16,299 bases of DNA from Deltaproteobacteria bacterium (GTDB lineage Bacteria; Desulfobacterota; DSM-4660; Desulfatiglandales; HGW-15), in NCBI GenBank assembly GCA_016932235.1, contig JAFGDF010000022.1, forward strand, positions 1-16,299, read 5' to 3'. Position 1 is the first letter of the stretch. The number at the start of each line of letters is the position of its first letter. The notes beneath the pieces were generated by a model. The model was not told where the DNA came from. It saw only the letters and a program-made list of their open reading frames with translations, and searched no databases. Below, piece after piece: positions 7,917 to 14,779 of this stretch. A program made the position numbers and the translations under genes.

Positions 7917-8905
7917 TCAACGAGCCCGGCGAGGCAGGAATAAATTCATGACCAGGCCAAAAAAAGACAGGCCGACAATGATGACGAAAGCCAGATAATA
8001 CTTCCACCGCCAAAGTTGCCAAAAATATTGGTCACAGTAATAGCCGTTAGAATCAAGGCTGCGTTGGTGGGGGAAATGCCGACATTGGTAGCATGAGGGA
8101 CGATGTGGACCAGCATATCCTGCTGAGAAAAATAAGCCGAGAAAAGGATCAAACCAAGGCACCAGAAAGGCCAGCTCCGGACCGCTTCCTGAAGGCTTAT
8201 CTCCTTCTCAGGCACCCTTGTTTCCGGTTGAGCAGATAATTTTGAAAGGTTCCTTTTTGCCCGGTTTGCGGCAAGTGCCGGCCTTTCGTCCTCCAGTAGC
8301 TGTTCTTTCCCGGAGTGATGAAGACATCCGGCCGCAACAGAGGTAATCAATAAAGCCAAGCAGCCTATGACTATATAAGAAATACTCCAGCCGTAGCGGC
8401 CAATAAGAATTGTGGCTAAAGGCGGCGCGAAGGCGTTGCCAACGGGGGCCCCGGCCATAGCGATACCACTCATAAGCCCCCGCTATTTTTAATACCATTT
8501 GGCAACTAAAGAGCTGGCCGGGACCAAATTCGCCATTCCCGCCCCCACCAGGATCCCGTAATAAAAATAGATCTGCCAGAGAGAGGTAATCTGTGAGAGC
8601 AGGATAAAGGCTATCCCTTCAAGCACCCCGCAGATTAGGATAATTAAGCGAGGGTTGAACCGGTCCCCCATTCTGCCGGCAATAAAACCTCCCAGACCGC
8701 CGACAATAGTTGCCAGGGAAAAGGCCCCGGACGTTTCAGCCCTCGCCCAGTCGAACTCCGAAGAGACCGGCTTGAAGAAGACACCGAAGCTGGATATCAC
8801 AACACCCGAGGTTAGTACGGCTAGAAAAGCGCCTAAAATCACGGCATAATTATCAAAAAACGATACCTTGCCCTCGGGTGTGGATAAGTATTTGCTCTCA
8901 GTCAC
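7917..8905 (-). pseudogene. MFS transporter (monocarboxylate/OFA-like), disrupted
   Basis: From a GTG at 8905, 138 codons encode four or five membrane helices of a major facilitator, with GGLGGFIAGRMGDRFNPR (motif A between helices 2 and 3), ending WY. Then come TAA (8489-8491), AAA and TAG (8483-8485) before the same frame resumes as RGLMSGIAMAGAPVG, the expected continuation (WY-x-K-x-RGLMSGIA). At about 8001-8006 the frame is lost within FGGG, and a different frame continues WKYYLAFVIIVGLSFFGL to a stop at 7917, the typical last helix. About 100 residues (roughly helices 8-11) are missing at that junction. With two nonsense codons and a frame-shifting deletion it cannot make a working carrier. 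It lies 90 nt downstream of the SDR gene, so the two were probably an operon for importing and oxidising one substrate. Confidence 0.85.
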
Positions 8906-8995
8906 AGTTCTTCAACACTCAAATGGTTCTAATATGAAAGTTCTTGAAATTCAGCGCATTACGCGATCAAGCATATGGAGGAACGATTTTATCAA

Positions 8996-9778
8996 TTATG
9001 GCACTGTGGAATAGCCTCCGTCAACGGGCAACGCAATACCCGTGATAAAATCAGACGCCGGGCTTGACAGGAAAACGGCCGCGCCGGCAATGTCCTCGGG
9101 TTCACCCCAGCGTCCAGATGGTGTCCTTGAAATTACCGCCTGCTCTATATCAGGCCTGGCCCTCTTTGCCCCGGCAGAAAGGTCCGTATTTATCCATCCC
9201 GGCACAATAGCATTAACCTGGATATTCTCAACCGCCCAGGCAATAGCGAGGCTTTTCGTAAATTGAACAACGCCGCCCTTGCTTGCAGCGTAAGCCGGCA
9301 TGTTGGGGGAGCCGAAGATTGAATAAAGAGAACCGATATTAATTATCTTTCCTTTCTTCCTTTTTTTCATAACAGGGAAAACAGCCTTTGAACACATAAA
9401 AACAGCACGCAGGTTTATATTAATATTCCGATCCCATTCTTCGATAGACATTTCCTGGGGTAGTTTGCGGATTCCGATACCGGCGTTATTTACGAGTATG
9501 TCAACCGTCCCGAATGTTGATATTGTCCGGTTCACCATTTCTTCCACCTGATCTTCTCTCTGGACATCTGTTTCCACTTCAAGCACGCGGACTTTAAATC
9601 CTCTTCTGATCTCTTCTGCCGTCGAAATCATTTTTTCATTATCAATCTCCCCTATGACAATATCCGCCCCTGCCGCAGCAAGCCCGGCCGCTATCCCCTT
9701 TCCGATTCCGCCCCCGCTTCCGGTTACAATCGCTGTTTTACCCTCCAGACTGAACATCTCATTCAATGATCTTAACAT
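8996..9778 (-). CDS. SDR-family NAD(P)-dependent dehydrogenase
   Basis: This 260-residue classical short-chain dehydrogenase/reductase is cytoplasmic. Seen: the cofactor glycine motif TGSGGGIGKG (19-28), NNAG (97-100), catalytic N122, S150, Y163 and K167 (YxxxK), PGW after strand 6 (193-195), and a C-terminal GxxxPVDGGYS. Length and motifs fit the gluconate 5-dehydrogenase / 2-deoxygluconate 3-dehydrogenase / 3-oxoacyl-ACP reductase-like group; the exact alcohol or ketone substrate cannot be read off. E44 at the end of strand 2 region hints at NAD rather than NADP preference (inference). The ATG at 9778 has GAGGAGG 10 nt upstream. It is followed by the broken MFS gene, so its substrate supply route may have been lost. 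Confidence 0.92.
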   Translation of the reverse strand: MLRSLNEMFSLEGKTAIVTGSGGGIGKGIAAGLAAAGADIVIGEIDNEKMISTAEEIRRGFKVRVLEVETDVQREDQVEEMVNRTISTFGTVDILVNNAGIGIRKLPQEMSIEEWDRNININLRAVFMCSKAVFPVMKKRKKGKIINIGSLYSIFGSPNMPAYAASKGGVVQFTKSLAIAWAVENIQVNAIVPGWINTDLSAGAKRARPDIEQAVISRTPSGRWGEPEDIAGAAVFLSSPASDFITGIALPVDGGYSTVP

Positions 9779-9923
9779 CGCTACAAATCCTCCTCATTCG
9801 ATTGTCGGAATCGCGTTACGGGCGAATCTTTGTTCGATTTCCAAGCCGGGCGATAGCGCCCAAAAATGGAATAGTCGGACAGCCGCGTGTATCCCGCCTG
9901 GCACGCATAATTTATCATTTGAC

Positions 9924-9952
9924 ATACAAAAAAGAATCTGCTAAGCAGTCAA
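9924..9952 (-). promoter_or_regulatory. Weak candidate promoter for the SDR gene
   Basis: On the minus strand TTGACT (9952-9947) and TTGTAT (9929-9924) are separated by 17 nt. The -10 match is poor. The leader it would give contains a small inverted repeat GGGCG-atag-CGCCC (9848-9861), which could be an operator. Confidence 0.25.
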
Positions 9953-9967
9953 AGCCTTGTGAATTTA

Positions 9968-9995
9968 TTGACAAGGATGGATCCTAGCATATTAC
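9968..9995 (+). promoter_or_regulatory. Candidate sigma-70 promoter for sat
   Basis: A perfect TTGACA (9968-9973) is followed after 16 nt by TATTAC (9990-9995). It lies about 85 nt upstream of the sat start, in the 303-nt divergent interval 9779-10081 shared with the SDR gene. Nothing else is recognisable in that interval. Confidence 0.5.
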
Positions 9996-10081
9996 AGGTA
10001 TCTTTTTTACTTTTATTTTATTTCCACGGAATATGTCCGGTAATCAATAATACTCAATAAATAGAAAGAAGGAGAAGAACA

Positions 10082-11281
10082 ATGATTAAACCCCATGGTT
10101 CCCAAACCCTGAATCCTTTGTATGTGGAGGATGACGCTAAACGCGTTCAGCTTCTCAAGGAAGCTGAAGCACTCCCGTCAATCGTTATCTGTTCAGCAGC
10201 GGCTGGAAATGCCGTTATGCTCGGGAGCGGATATTTCAACCCCTTGACGGGTTACATGAATAAAGCCGATGCCGTATCCGTCGCAAAAGATATGCGGATG
10301 ACAAACGGTCAGTTCTGGCCCACACCGGTTTTAAACATGGTAGAAGATGCTTCTGCGATCAAAAATTCAAAACGCATCGCATTAAGGGATCCGAATGTTA
10401 AGGGGAATCCTGTTCTGGCGATCCAAGATATTGAAGCGATTGAGGAATATACGGACGATGAGATGAAAATGATGACGGAAAACGTTTTCCGCACAACGGA
10501 TACTGAACATCCGGGCGTAAAGGCCTTTAACTCCGTCGGAAAGATTGGTATCGCCGGTCCGATACAGGTGCTCAATTATTCCTATTTTATCAAAGATTTT
10601 CCGGATACGTTTCGCACCGCAGTCCAGATCAGGGATGAAATCAAGAAAAGAGGATGGGAAAAAGTTGTAGCTTTCCAGACCCGTAACCCCATGCACAGGG
10701 CCCATGAAGACCTTGTAAAAATGGCTATGGAGGCTGTTAACGCCGACGGAGCTGTCATTCATATGCTTCTCGGTAAACTGAAACCGGGAGATATACCTGC
10801 TGACGTCAGGGACGCTGCAATACGCAAGATGGTGGAGCTCTATTTTGAGCCCAACACCGTAATGATAACCGGCTACGGGTTTGATATGCTGTATGCAGGC
10901 CCCAGAGAGGCGGTTCTCCACGCCATTTTCCGGCAAAATATGGGTTGCACTCATCTCATCGTTGGACGCGACCATGCCGGCGTAGGCGATTATTACGGTT
11001 CTTTCGACGCTCAGACCATCTTTGATGACATCTCAAAGGATGACCTCCTGATCGATATCTTCCGTGGCGACCACACCGCCTACTCAAAAAAACTGGGCAA
11101 AGTGGTGATGATGGGAAGCGTAACCGACCACACCAGCGAAGACTGGGTCATGCTTTCAGGCACAAAAGTTCGCGCCATGCTTTCAGCCGGCGAAGACCTG
11201 CCACCTGAGTTCGCGCGTCCTGAGGTGGCCAGGATACTCATGGGATATTACCAGGAGGAAGCCAAAAAAGACGCCAAATAA
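10082..11281 (+). CDS. sat: Sulfate adenylyltransferase (ATP sulfurylase)
   Basis: This 399-residue cytoplasmic enzyme makes adenylylsulfate (APS) and pyrophosphate from sulfate and ATP, the first step of dissimilatory sulfate reduction. Seen: FNPLTGYM (52-59), the active-site QTRNP (199-203) with HxxH (H205, H208), GRDHAG (295-300) and GTKVRAML (360-367). Length matches the homo-oligomeric bacterial/archaeal Sat family without an APS kinase domain. The C-terminal CxxC...CPH zinc site usual in this family is absent: the aligned region reads S335-K-K-L338 and T348-D-H350. AAGGAG is 7 nt before the ATG, and a good promoter and a terminator flank the gene, so it is probably a single strong transcription unit. 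aprBA and qmoABC are not adjacent. Sat can also run in the sulfur-oxidising direction; reduction is favoured by context but not proven. Confidence 0.96.
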   Translation: MIKPHGSQTLNPLYVEDDAKRVQLLKEAEALPSIVICSAAAGNAVMLGSGYFNPLTGYMNKADAVSVAKDMRMTNGQFWPTPVLNMVEDASAIKNSKRIALRDPNVKGNPVLAIQDIEAIEEYTDDEMKMMTENVFRTTDTEHPGVKAFNSVGKIGIAGPIQVLNYSYFIKDFPDTFRTAVQIRDEIKKRGWEKVVAFQTRNPMHRAHEDLVKMAMEAVNADGAVIHMLLGKLKPGDIPADVRDAAIRKMVELYFEPNTVMITGYGFDMLYAGPREAVLHAIFRQNMGCTHLIVGRDHAGVGDYYGSFDAQTIFDDISKDDLLIDIFRGDHTAYSKKLGKVVMMGSVTDHTSEDWVMLSGTKVRAMLSAGEDLPPEFARPEVARILMGYYQEEAKKDAK

Positions 11282-11310
11282 CTCCGTTCACTAATCCAGA
11301 TTTTTAACTT

Positions 11311-11345
11311 ACTCCTGCTCGATATTGAGCGGGAGTTTTTATTTC
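11311..11345 (+). terminator. Rho-independent terminator of sat
   Basis: A 10-bp stem (11311-11320 with 11327-11336, one T-G wobble) around a 6-nt loop is followed directly by a T-run (TTTTT-A-TTT). It lies 29 nt after the sat stop and 12 nt before the next start. Confidence 0.85.
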
Positions 11346-11356
11346 GGAACAGAATA

Positions 11357-12121
11357 ATGGATATCATCATCCTGGGCGCAGGCACAGGCATCCCCATGCC
11401 GGGTTTTTCCTCTCCATCTCTGGTCATGCTGATAAAAGATGGCGTTTTCCTGTTTGATATTGGCCCTGGGACATTAAACCGCCTTGTGAAAGCCCGTATA
11501 GATTTTGAGAATATCAACACCGTTTTCATCACCCACTTTCATCCGGACCATGCAGCAGACCTCGTTCACCTGTTTTTCGCCGCGCGCAACCCCGATATAC
11601 TGAAAAAGAAACGGCCTTTCACCATTACGGGTCCGGAGGGAATAAAAAACCTTATCATGAAACTCAACGAGGCATATAATAACTTGCTGTCAGTGCCCCC
11701 GGATCTGGTCAGCATTGATGAACTGGACATTGATAAAACCGTAAAAAGAGAATACCCTGATTTTGATATTATCAGCAGACACGTCAAGCATAACGAAAAC
11801 AGCCTCGCTTATCGTGTTGAGGATAGATCCGGTCACATCTTTACCTATTCGGGGGATACCGGATATTGCGAAGAGATTATCGAACTTGCATACAACAGCG
11901 ATCTTCTCGTCCTCGAATGTTCTTTTCCCGAAGGGAAAAATATCGAGGGACACCTCACTCCTTCCCTGGCGGGAAAGATCGCACACAGGGCCAGGGTTAA
12001 AAGGCTTGCACTGGTTCATTTTTATCCCGAAGTCCTGAAAACAGACATAAAAAGCGAGTGCGGAAAAATCTATAAAGGGGAGATTTTATTAGGAAAGGAC
12101 TTGATGCGTATCTCTATATAA
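11357..12121 (+). CDS. Metallo-beta-lactamase-fold hydrolase, ribonuclease Z-like
   Basis: 254 residues with the MBL metal signature THFHPDH (H60, H62, D64, H65), third-position H145, bridging D167 in YSGDTGY, and H221 in VHFYP, so both metal sites look complete. The N-terminal start ILGAGTGIPMPG and DIGPGTLNRL resemble RNase Z/ElaC-like proteins (LGTG...P; D-x-G-x-GT-x-RQL). The protein is shorter than typical RNase Z and the long tRNA-clamping arm is not obvious, so a phosphodiesterase or another MBL hydrolase is equally possible. The start ATG follows the sat terminator closely and has only a weak ribosome site, so it may depend on read-through or a hidden promoter. Cytoplasmic; no signal peptide. 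Confidence 0.85.
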   Translation: MDIIILGAGTGIPMPGFSSPSLVMLIKDGVFLFDIGPGTLNRLVKARIDFENINTVFITHFHPDHAADLVHLFFAARNPDILKKKRPFTITGPEGIKNLIMKLNEAYNNLLSVPPDLVSIDELDIDKTVKREYPDFDIISRHVKHNENSLAYRVEDRSGHIFTYSGDTGYCEEIIELAYNSDLLVLECSFPEGKNIEGHLTPSLAGKIAHRARVKRLALVHFYPEVLKTDIKSECGKIYKGEILLGKDLMRISI

Positions 12122-12173
12122 TTGGTGTCAACAGGATTTATTAATTTTCTTCAAGACCGGATATAAATCTTAA

Positions 12174-12208
12174 CAGGAGCCTGTCGGATAAAGTCCGACA
12201 GGCTCCTG
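12174..12208 (+). repeat. Perfect 15-bp inverted repeat (hairpin)
   Basis: Arms 12174-12188 and 12194-12208 are perfectly complementary around the 5-nt loop TAAAG. It sits in the 145-nt gap between the MBL gene and the molybdopterin gene, 53 nt after the MBL stop. No T-run follows on the plus strand, so it is not a standard terminator there. It could instead be a REP-type repeat, a small MITE, or an mRNA 3' stabiliser. Confidence 0.75.
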
Positions 12209-12266
12209 GACAGCAATGGATTATCTCGTATTATAATATCTTCGAAAAACGCTAAGGAGTTACCGA

Positions 12267-13313
12267 ATGACAAATAAATTTAAGTCCGCGGGGAAGATAA
12301 TTTCGGTTGAAGAGGCTATAGGAACCGTTCTTGCCCATGATATAACGGAAATACGACCGGGCCGGTTCAAGGGCTCTGCCTTCAAAAGGGGACAAATCAT
12401 TAAAAAGGACGATCTTGAGCGTCTTAAAAGTCTCGGGAAGGAGCACATCTTCGTCCTTAATATCGAACCGGGGGAGATCCATGAAGATGACGCGGCACTC
12501 AGGCTTGCTCGCGTCCTCGCGGGCCCCGGCATAATCTTTGATGAAAATCCGTCAGAGGGGAAGATAACCCTAAAGGCCGCCCATAAAGGTCTCTTGAAGG
12601 TCAATGTGCCGGCCCTTGTTGATTTCAATCTTGTCCCTGAGGTTACATGCTCCACGAGACATAATAATATCCTTGTTGAGAAAGGCGAAACAGTTGCCGG
12701 CACAAGGGCTATTCCCTTGATTATAGATGAGGACTATGTTTTACAGGCGGAAAAAATCGCCAAAAAAGCAGGCGGAATCTTATCCGTAAAACCTCTTTCC
12801 ACACCTGCTTCAGGGATAATTATTACCGGGACTGAAGTCTATAGCGGCAGGATAGAAGATAAATTCGCACCGGTGCTGAAGAAAAAACTGAGCTCGTTCG
12901 GCTGCGAGATAAAAGAAATCTCTTTCCTGCCAGATAATAAAAACAGGATAATTAAAACTCTTCATAGTTACCTGAAGAAAGGATACGATCTCATTCTCTT
13001 GACCGGTGGGATGAGCGTTGATCCTGATGATGTCACAAGAATGGCGATCGCCGAAGCGGGCGCTGAGGATATCATCTATGGAACGCCCGTCCTTCCTGGC
13101 GCGATGTTTCTCTATGCCCGTTTCGGTGAGGTCCCTGTACTGGGACTTCCCGCGTGTATAATCTTTTACAAGACAACCGTTTTTGACCTGATCTTCCCAA
13201 GAGTCCTTGCCGGTGAAAAGATCACCAGAACAGATCTCGCATCTATGGCCCACGGTGGGTTATGCCTCACGTGTGAAAGATGCAACTACCCGGTCTGTCC
13301 GTTTGGGAAATAA
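12267..13313 (+). CDS. Molybdopterin-binding (MoeA/MogA-type) protein with Cys-rich C-terminus
   Basis: 348 residues. The N-terminal half resembles the first MoeA-like domains (V-x-EAIGTVLAHDIT, FKRGQII). The centre is a MoCF_biosynth domain: IIITGTEVYSGRIEDKF (184-200) and LLTGGMSVDPDDVTRMA (244-260), the pattern that binds molybdopterin in MoeA, MogA and CinA. The C-terminus adds C333-x2-C336-x2-C339-x4-C344 followed by PFGK, a likely metal or Fe-S site not present in E. coli MoeA. It probably takes part in molybdenum/tungsten cofactor insertion for enzymes such as formate dehydrogenases, but could be a cofactor-binding regulator. AAGGAG lies 8 nt before the ATG. It is the last gene of the plus-strand block and faces rimO convergently; 13314-13437 shows no obvious terminator. 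Confidence 0.85.
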   Translation: MTNKFKSAGKIISVEEAIGTVLAHDITEIRPGRFKGSAFKRGQIIKKDDLERLKSLGKEHIFVLNIEPGEIHEDDAALRLARVLAGPGIIFDENPSEGKITLKAAHKGLLKVNVPALVDFNLVPEVTCSTRHNNILVEKGETVAGTRAIPLIIDEDYVLQAEKIAKKAGGILSVKPLSTPASGIIITGTEVYSGRIEDKFAPVLKKKLSSFGCEIKEISFLPDNKNRIIKTLHSYLKKGYDLILLTGGMSVDPDDVTRMAIAEAGAEDIIYGTPVLPGAMFLYARFGEVPVLGLPACIIFYKTTVFDLIFPRVLAGEKITRTDLASMAHGGLCLTCERCNYPVCPFGK

Positions 13314-13437
13314 AAATCCAGATCTGATACGTTGATACAAGAGAGCAGGATTAGATCATATCGCCCGCATGAAACTTTCAGCTAGTGCCTCAAGGGGTTC
13401 GCGAAAAGATTTGAATATTTGAATAATCAGGCGATAA

Positions 13438-14775
13438 TTAGATTATTTCTCCGATAAGGTCATAGTTGTATGCTTCAGTAATACGCACAGGCATGATTCT
13501 ACCGGTTTCGCATTTTCCCCTGTTTATAATAACCTGCCCGTCAACTTCAGGAGCCATGTATTCGCTCCTTCCCCTTAAAAGGAGATCTGTTTCCTCTGAT
13601 ACTCCCTCTACCAGTACAGGCAGTGTCTTCCCCAGCAGTTCTCTGTTCTTTCTAAAAGAGATCTCAGCCTGGGCGCTCATAATTATCGCGCGCCTCTCTT
13701 CACTGATCTTTTTATCCGGAATGCTATCTAATCGAGCCGCGGAAGTACCCTTTTCCGGACTATAGATAAACGTGCTCAGGTGGTCCACCTCGAATTTCAC
13801 CACAAAATTATATAGTTCATCAAACGCTTTATCCGTTTCACCCGGAAATCCCAGCATCAGGGTGGTCCTAATAGCCACCTTGCGTCTGTTATCTCTTATT
13901 CGCCCGATCAGTTCCTGTGGCGTTTCACCGCCCATATCTCTTCCCATGGCCTTTAATATTTTTTTATTAACATGCTGAAAAGGGATATCCAGATAGGCGC
14001 AAATACGCCTTTCTGTTTCGATCAGGCTCAGCAGCCGATCAGAGATTCCTCCCGGATGGCAGTATTGAAGTCTGATCCACTCAATGTCATCTATTTGCAA
14101 AATCCTCTCTAAAAGGTTTTCAAGGCAAAAAAATTCATCAAGGTCAGATCCATACCCAGTCAGATCCTGAGCAATGAGATTGATTTCTCTGACCCCCTCC
14201 TCTGCCATCCTCCTTGCTTCAATCAGTATCGATTCAGGTCTTTTACTTCTGAAAGGCCCTCTAAGGCTCGGTATTGTGCAGAAAGAACATTTATTAGAAC
14301 ACCCTTCCGCAATCTTTAGATATGAACTGCAAGAAAACCCGCTTCTGACTCTCGGAACGTTATGATCAGCCATAAATACGGGCCTGCTCAAAATCATCGG
14401 GGGAATCTTGGACTCTTTCAGGCTTCCGAGCAGTTCCGTGATTCCTGTCAACTCGCCTGTTCCCAACCATCCGTCAACTTCCGGTATCTCTCTTCGCAGT
14501 TTGTATCCGTATCGTTGAACAAAGCATCCGATAACAATCAGCTTTTCCAGCTTTCCACTTTTTTTCCTCTCCGCCAGTTCAAATATGGTCTCAATGGTTT
14601 CTTCCACGGCAGGCTGAATAAACCCGCACGTGTTTATTATCGCTAAATCCGCCTCCTCAAGACTTGGTGCGATTAGATAATCTTTCTCCTGGAGAATTCC
14701 CAATATATTCTCACTATCAACCAGGTTCTTTACGCATCCGAGGCTGATTAAAAATATCCTCTTCTTTGGTTCCAT
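13438..14775 (-). CDS. rimO: Ribosomal protein S12 methylthiotransferase RimO
   Basis: 445 residues, the usual length for the family. The enzyme is a radical-SAM methylthiotransferase that adds a methylthio group to an Asp of ribosomal protein S12. Seen: the N-terminal MTTase domain with its three cluster cysteines C14 (SLGCVKN), C50 (NTCGFI) and C84 (IGCFVQ), the radical-SAM cluster C159-x3-C163-x2-C166 (EGCSNKCSFC) followed by IPSLRGP-F-RS-R, characteristic of RimO rather than MiaB, and a C-terminal TRAM-like domain from about 375. The ATG at 14775 is 4 nt after the stop of the upstream protein kinase, with only a weak GAG ribosome site, so it is likely translated by coupling. Confidence 0.95.
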   Translation of the reverse strand: MEPKKRIFLISLGCVKNLVDSENILGILQEKDYLIAPSLEEADLAIINTCGFIQPAVEETIETIFELAERKKSGKLEKLIVIGCFVQRYGYKLRREIPEVDGWLGTGELTGITELLGSLKESKIPPMILSRPVFMADHNVPRVRSGFSCSSYLKIAEGCSNKCSFCTIPSLRGPFRSKRPESILIEARRMAEEGVREINLIAQDLTGYGSDLDEFFCLENLLERILQIDDIEWIRLQYCHPGGISDRLLSLIETERRICAYLDIPFQHVNKKILKAMGRDMGGETPQELIGRIRDNRRKVAIRTTLMLGFPGETDKAFDELYNFVVKFEVDHLSTFIYSPEKGTSAARLDSIPDKKISEERRAIIMSAQAEISFRKNRELLGKTLPVLVEGVSEETDLLLRGRSEYMAPEVDGQVIINRGKCETGRIMPVRITEAYNYDLIGEII

Positions 14776-14779
14776 ATCT

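Noticed and set aside
8483..8491. Stop-codon recoding (selenocysteine or pyrrolysine) in the MFS gene
   Set aside because: The stops are TAA and TAG, no TGA is involved, TAA has no known recoding of this kind, and the gene also carries a frame-shifting deletion.
10382..10975. 197-codon open frame on the minus strand
   Set aside because: It lies wholly antisense inside sat, whose catalytic motifs are complete; no domain is recognisable in it.
13314..13437. Possible bidirectional terminator between convergent genes
   Set aside because: I found no stem with a T-run on either strand in this interval.
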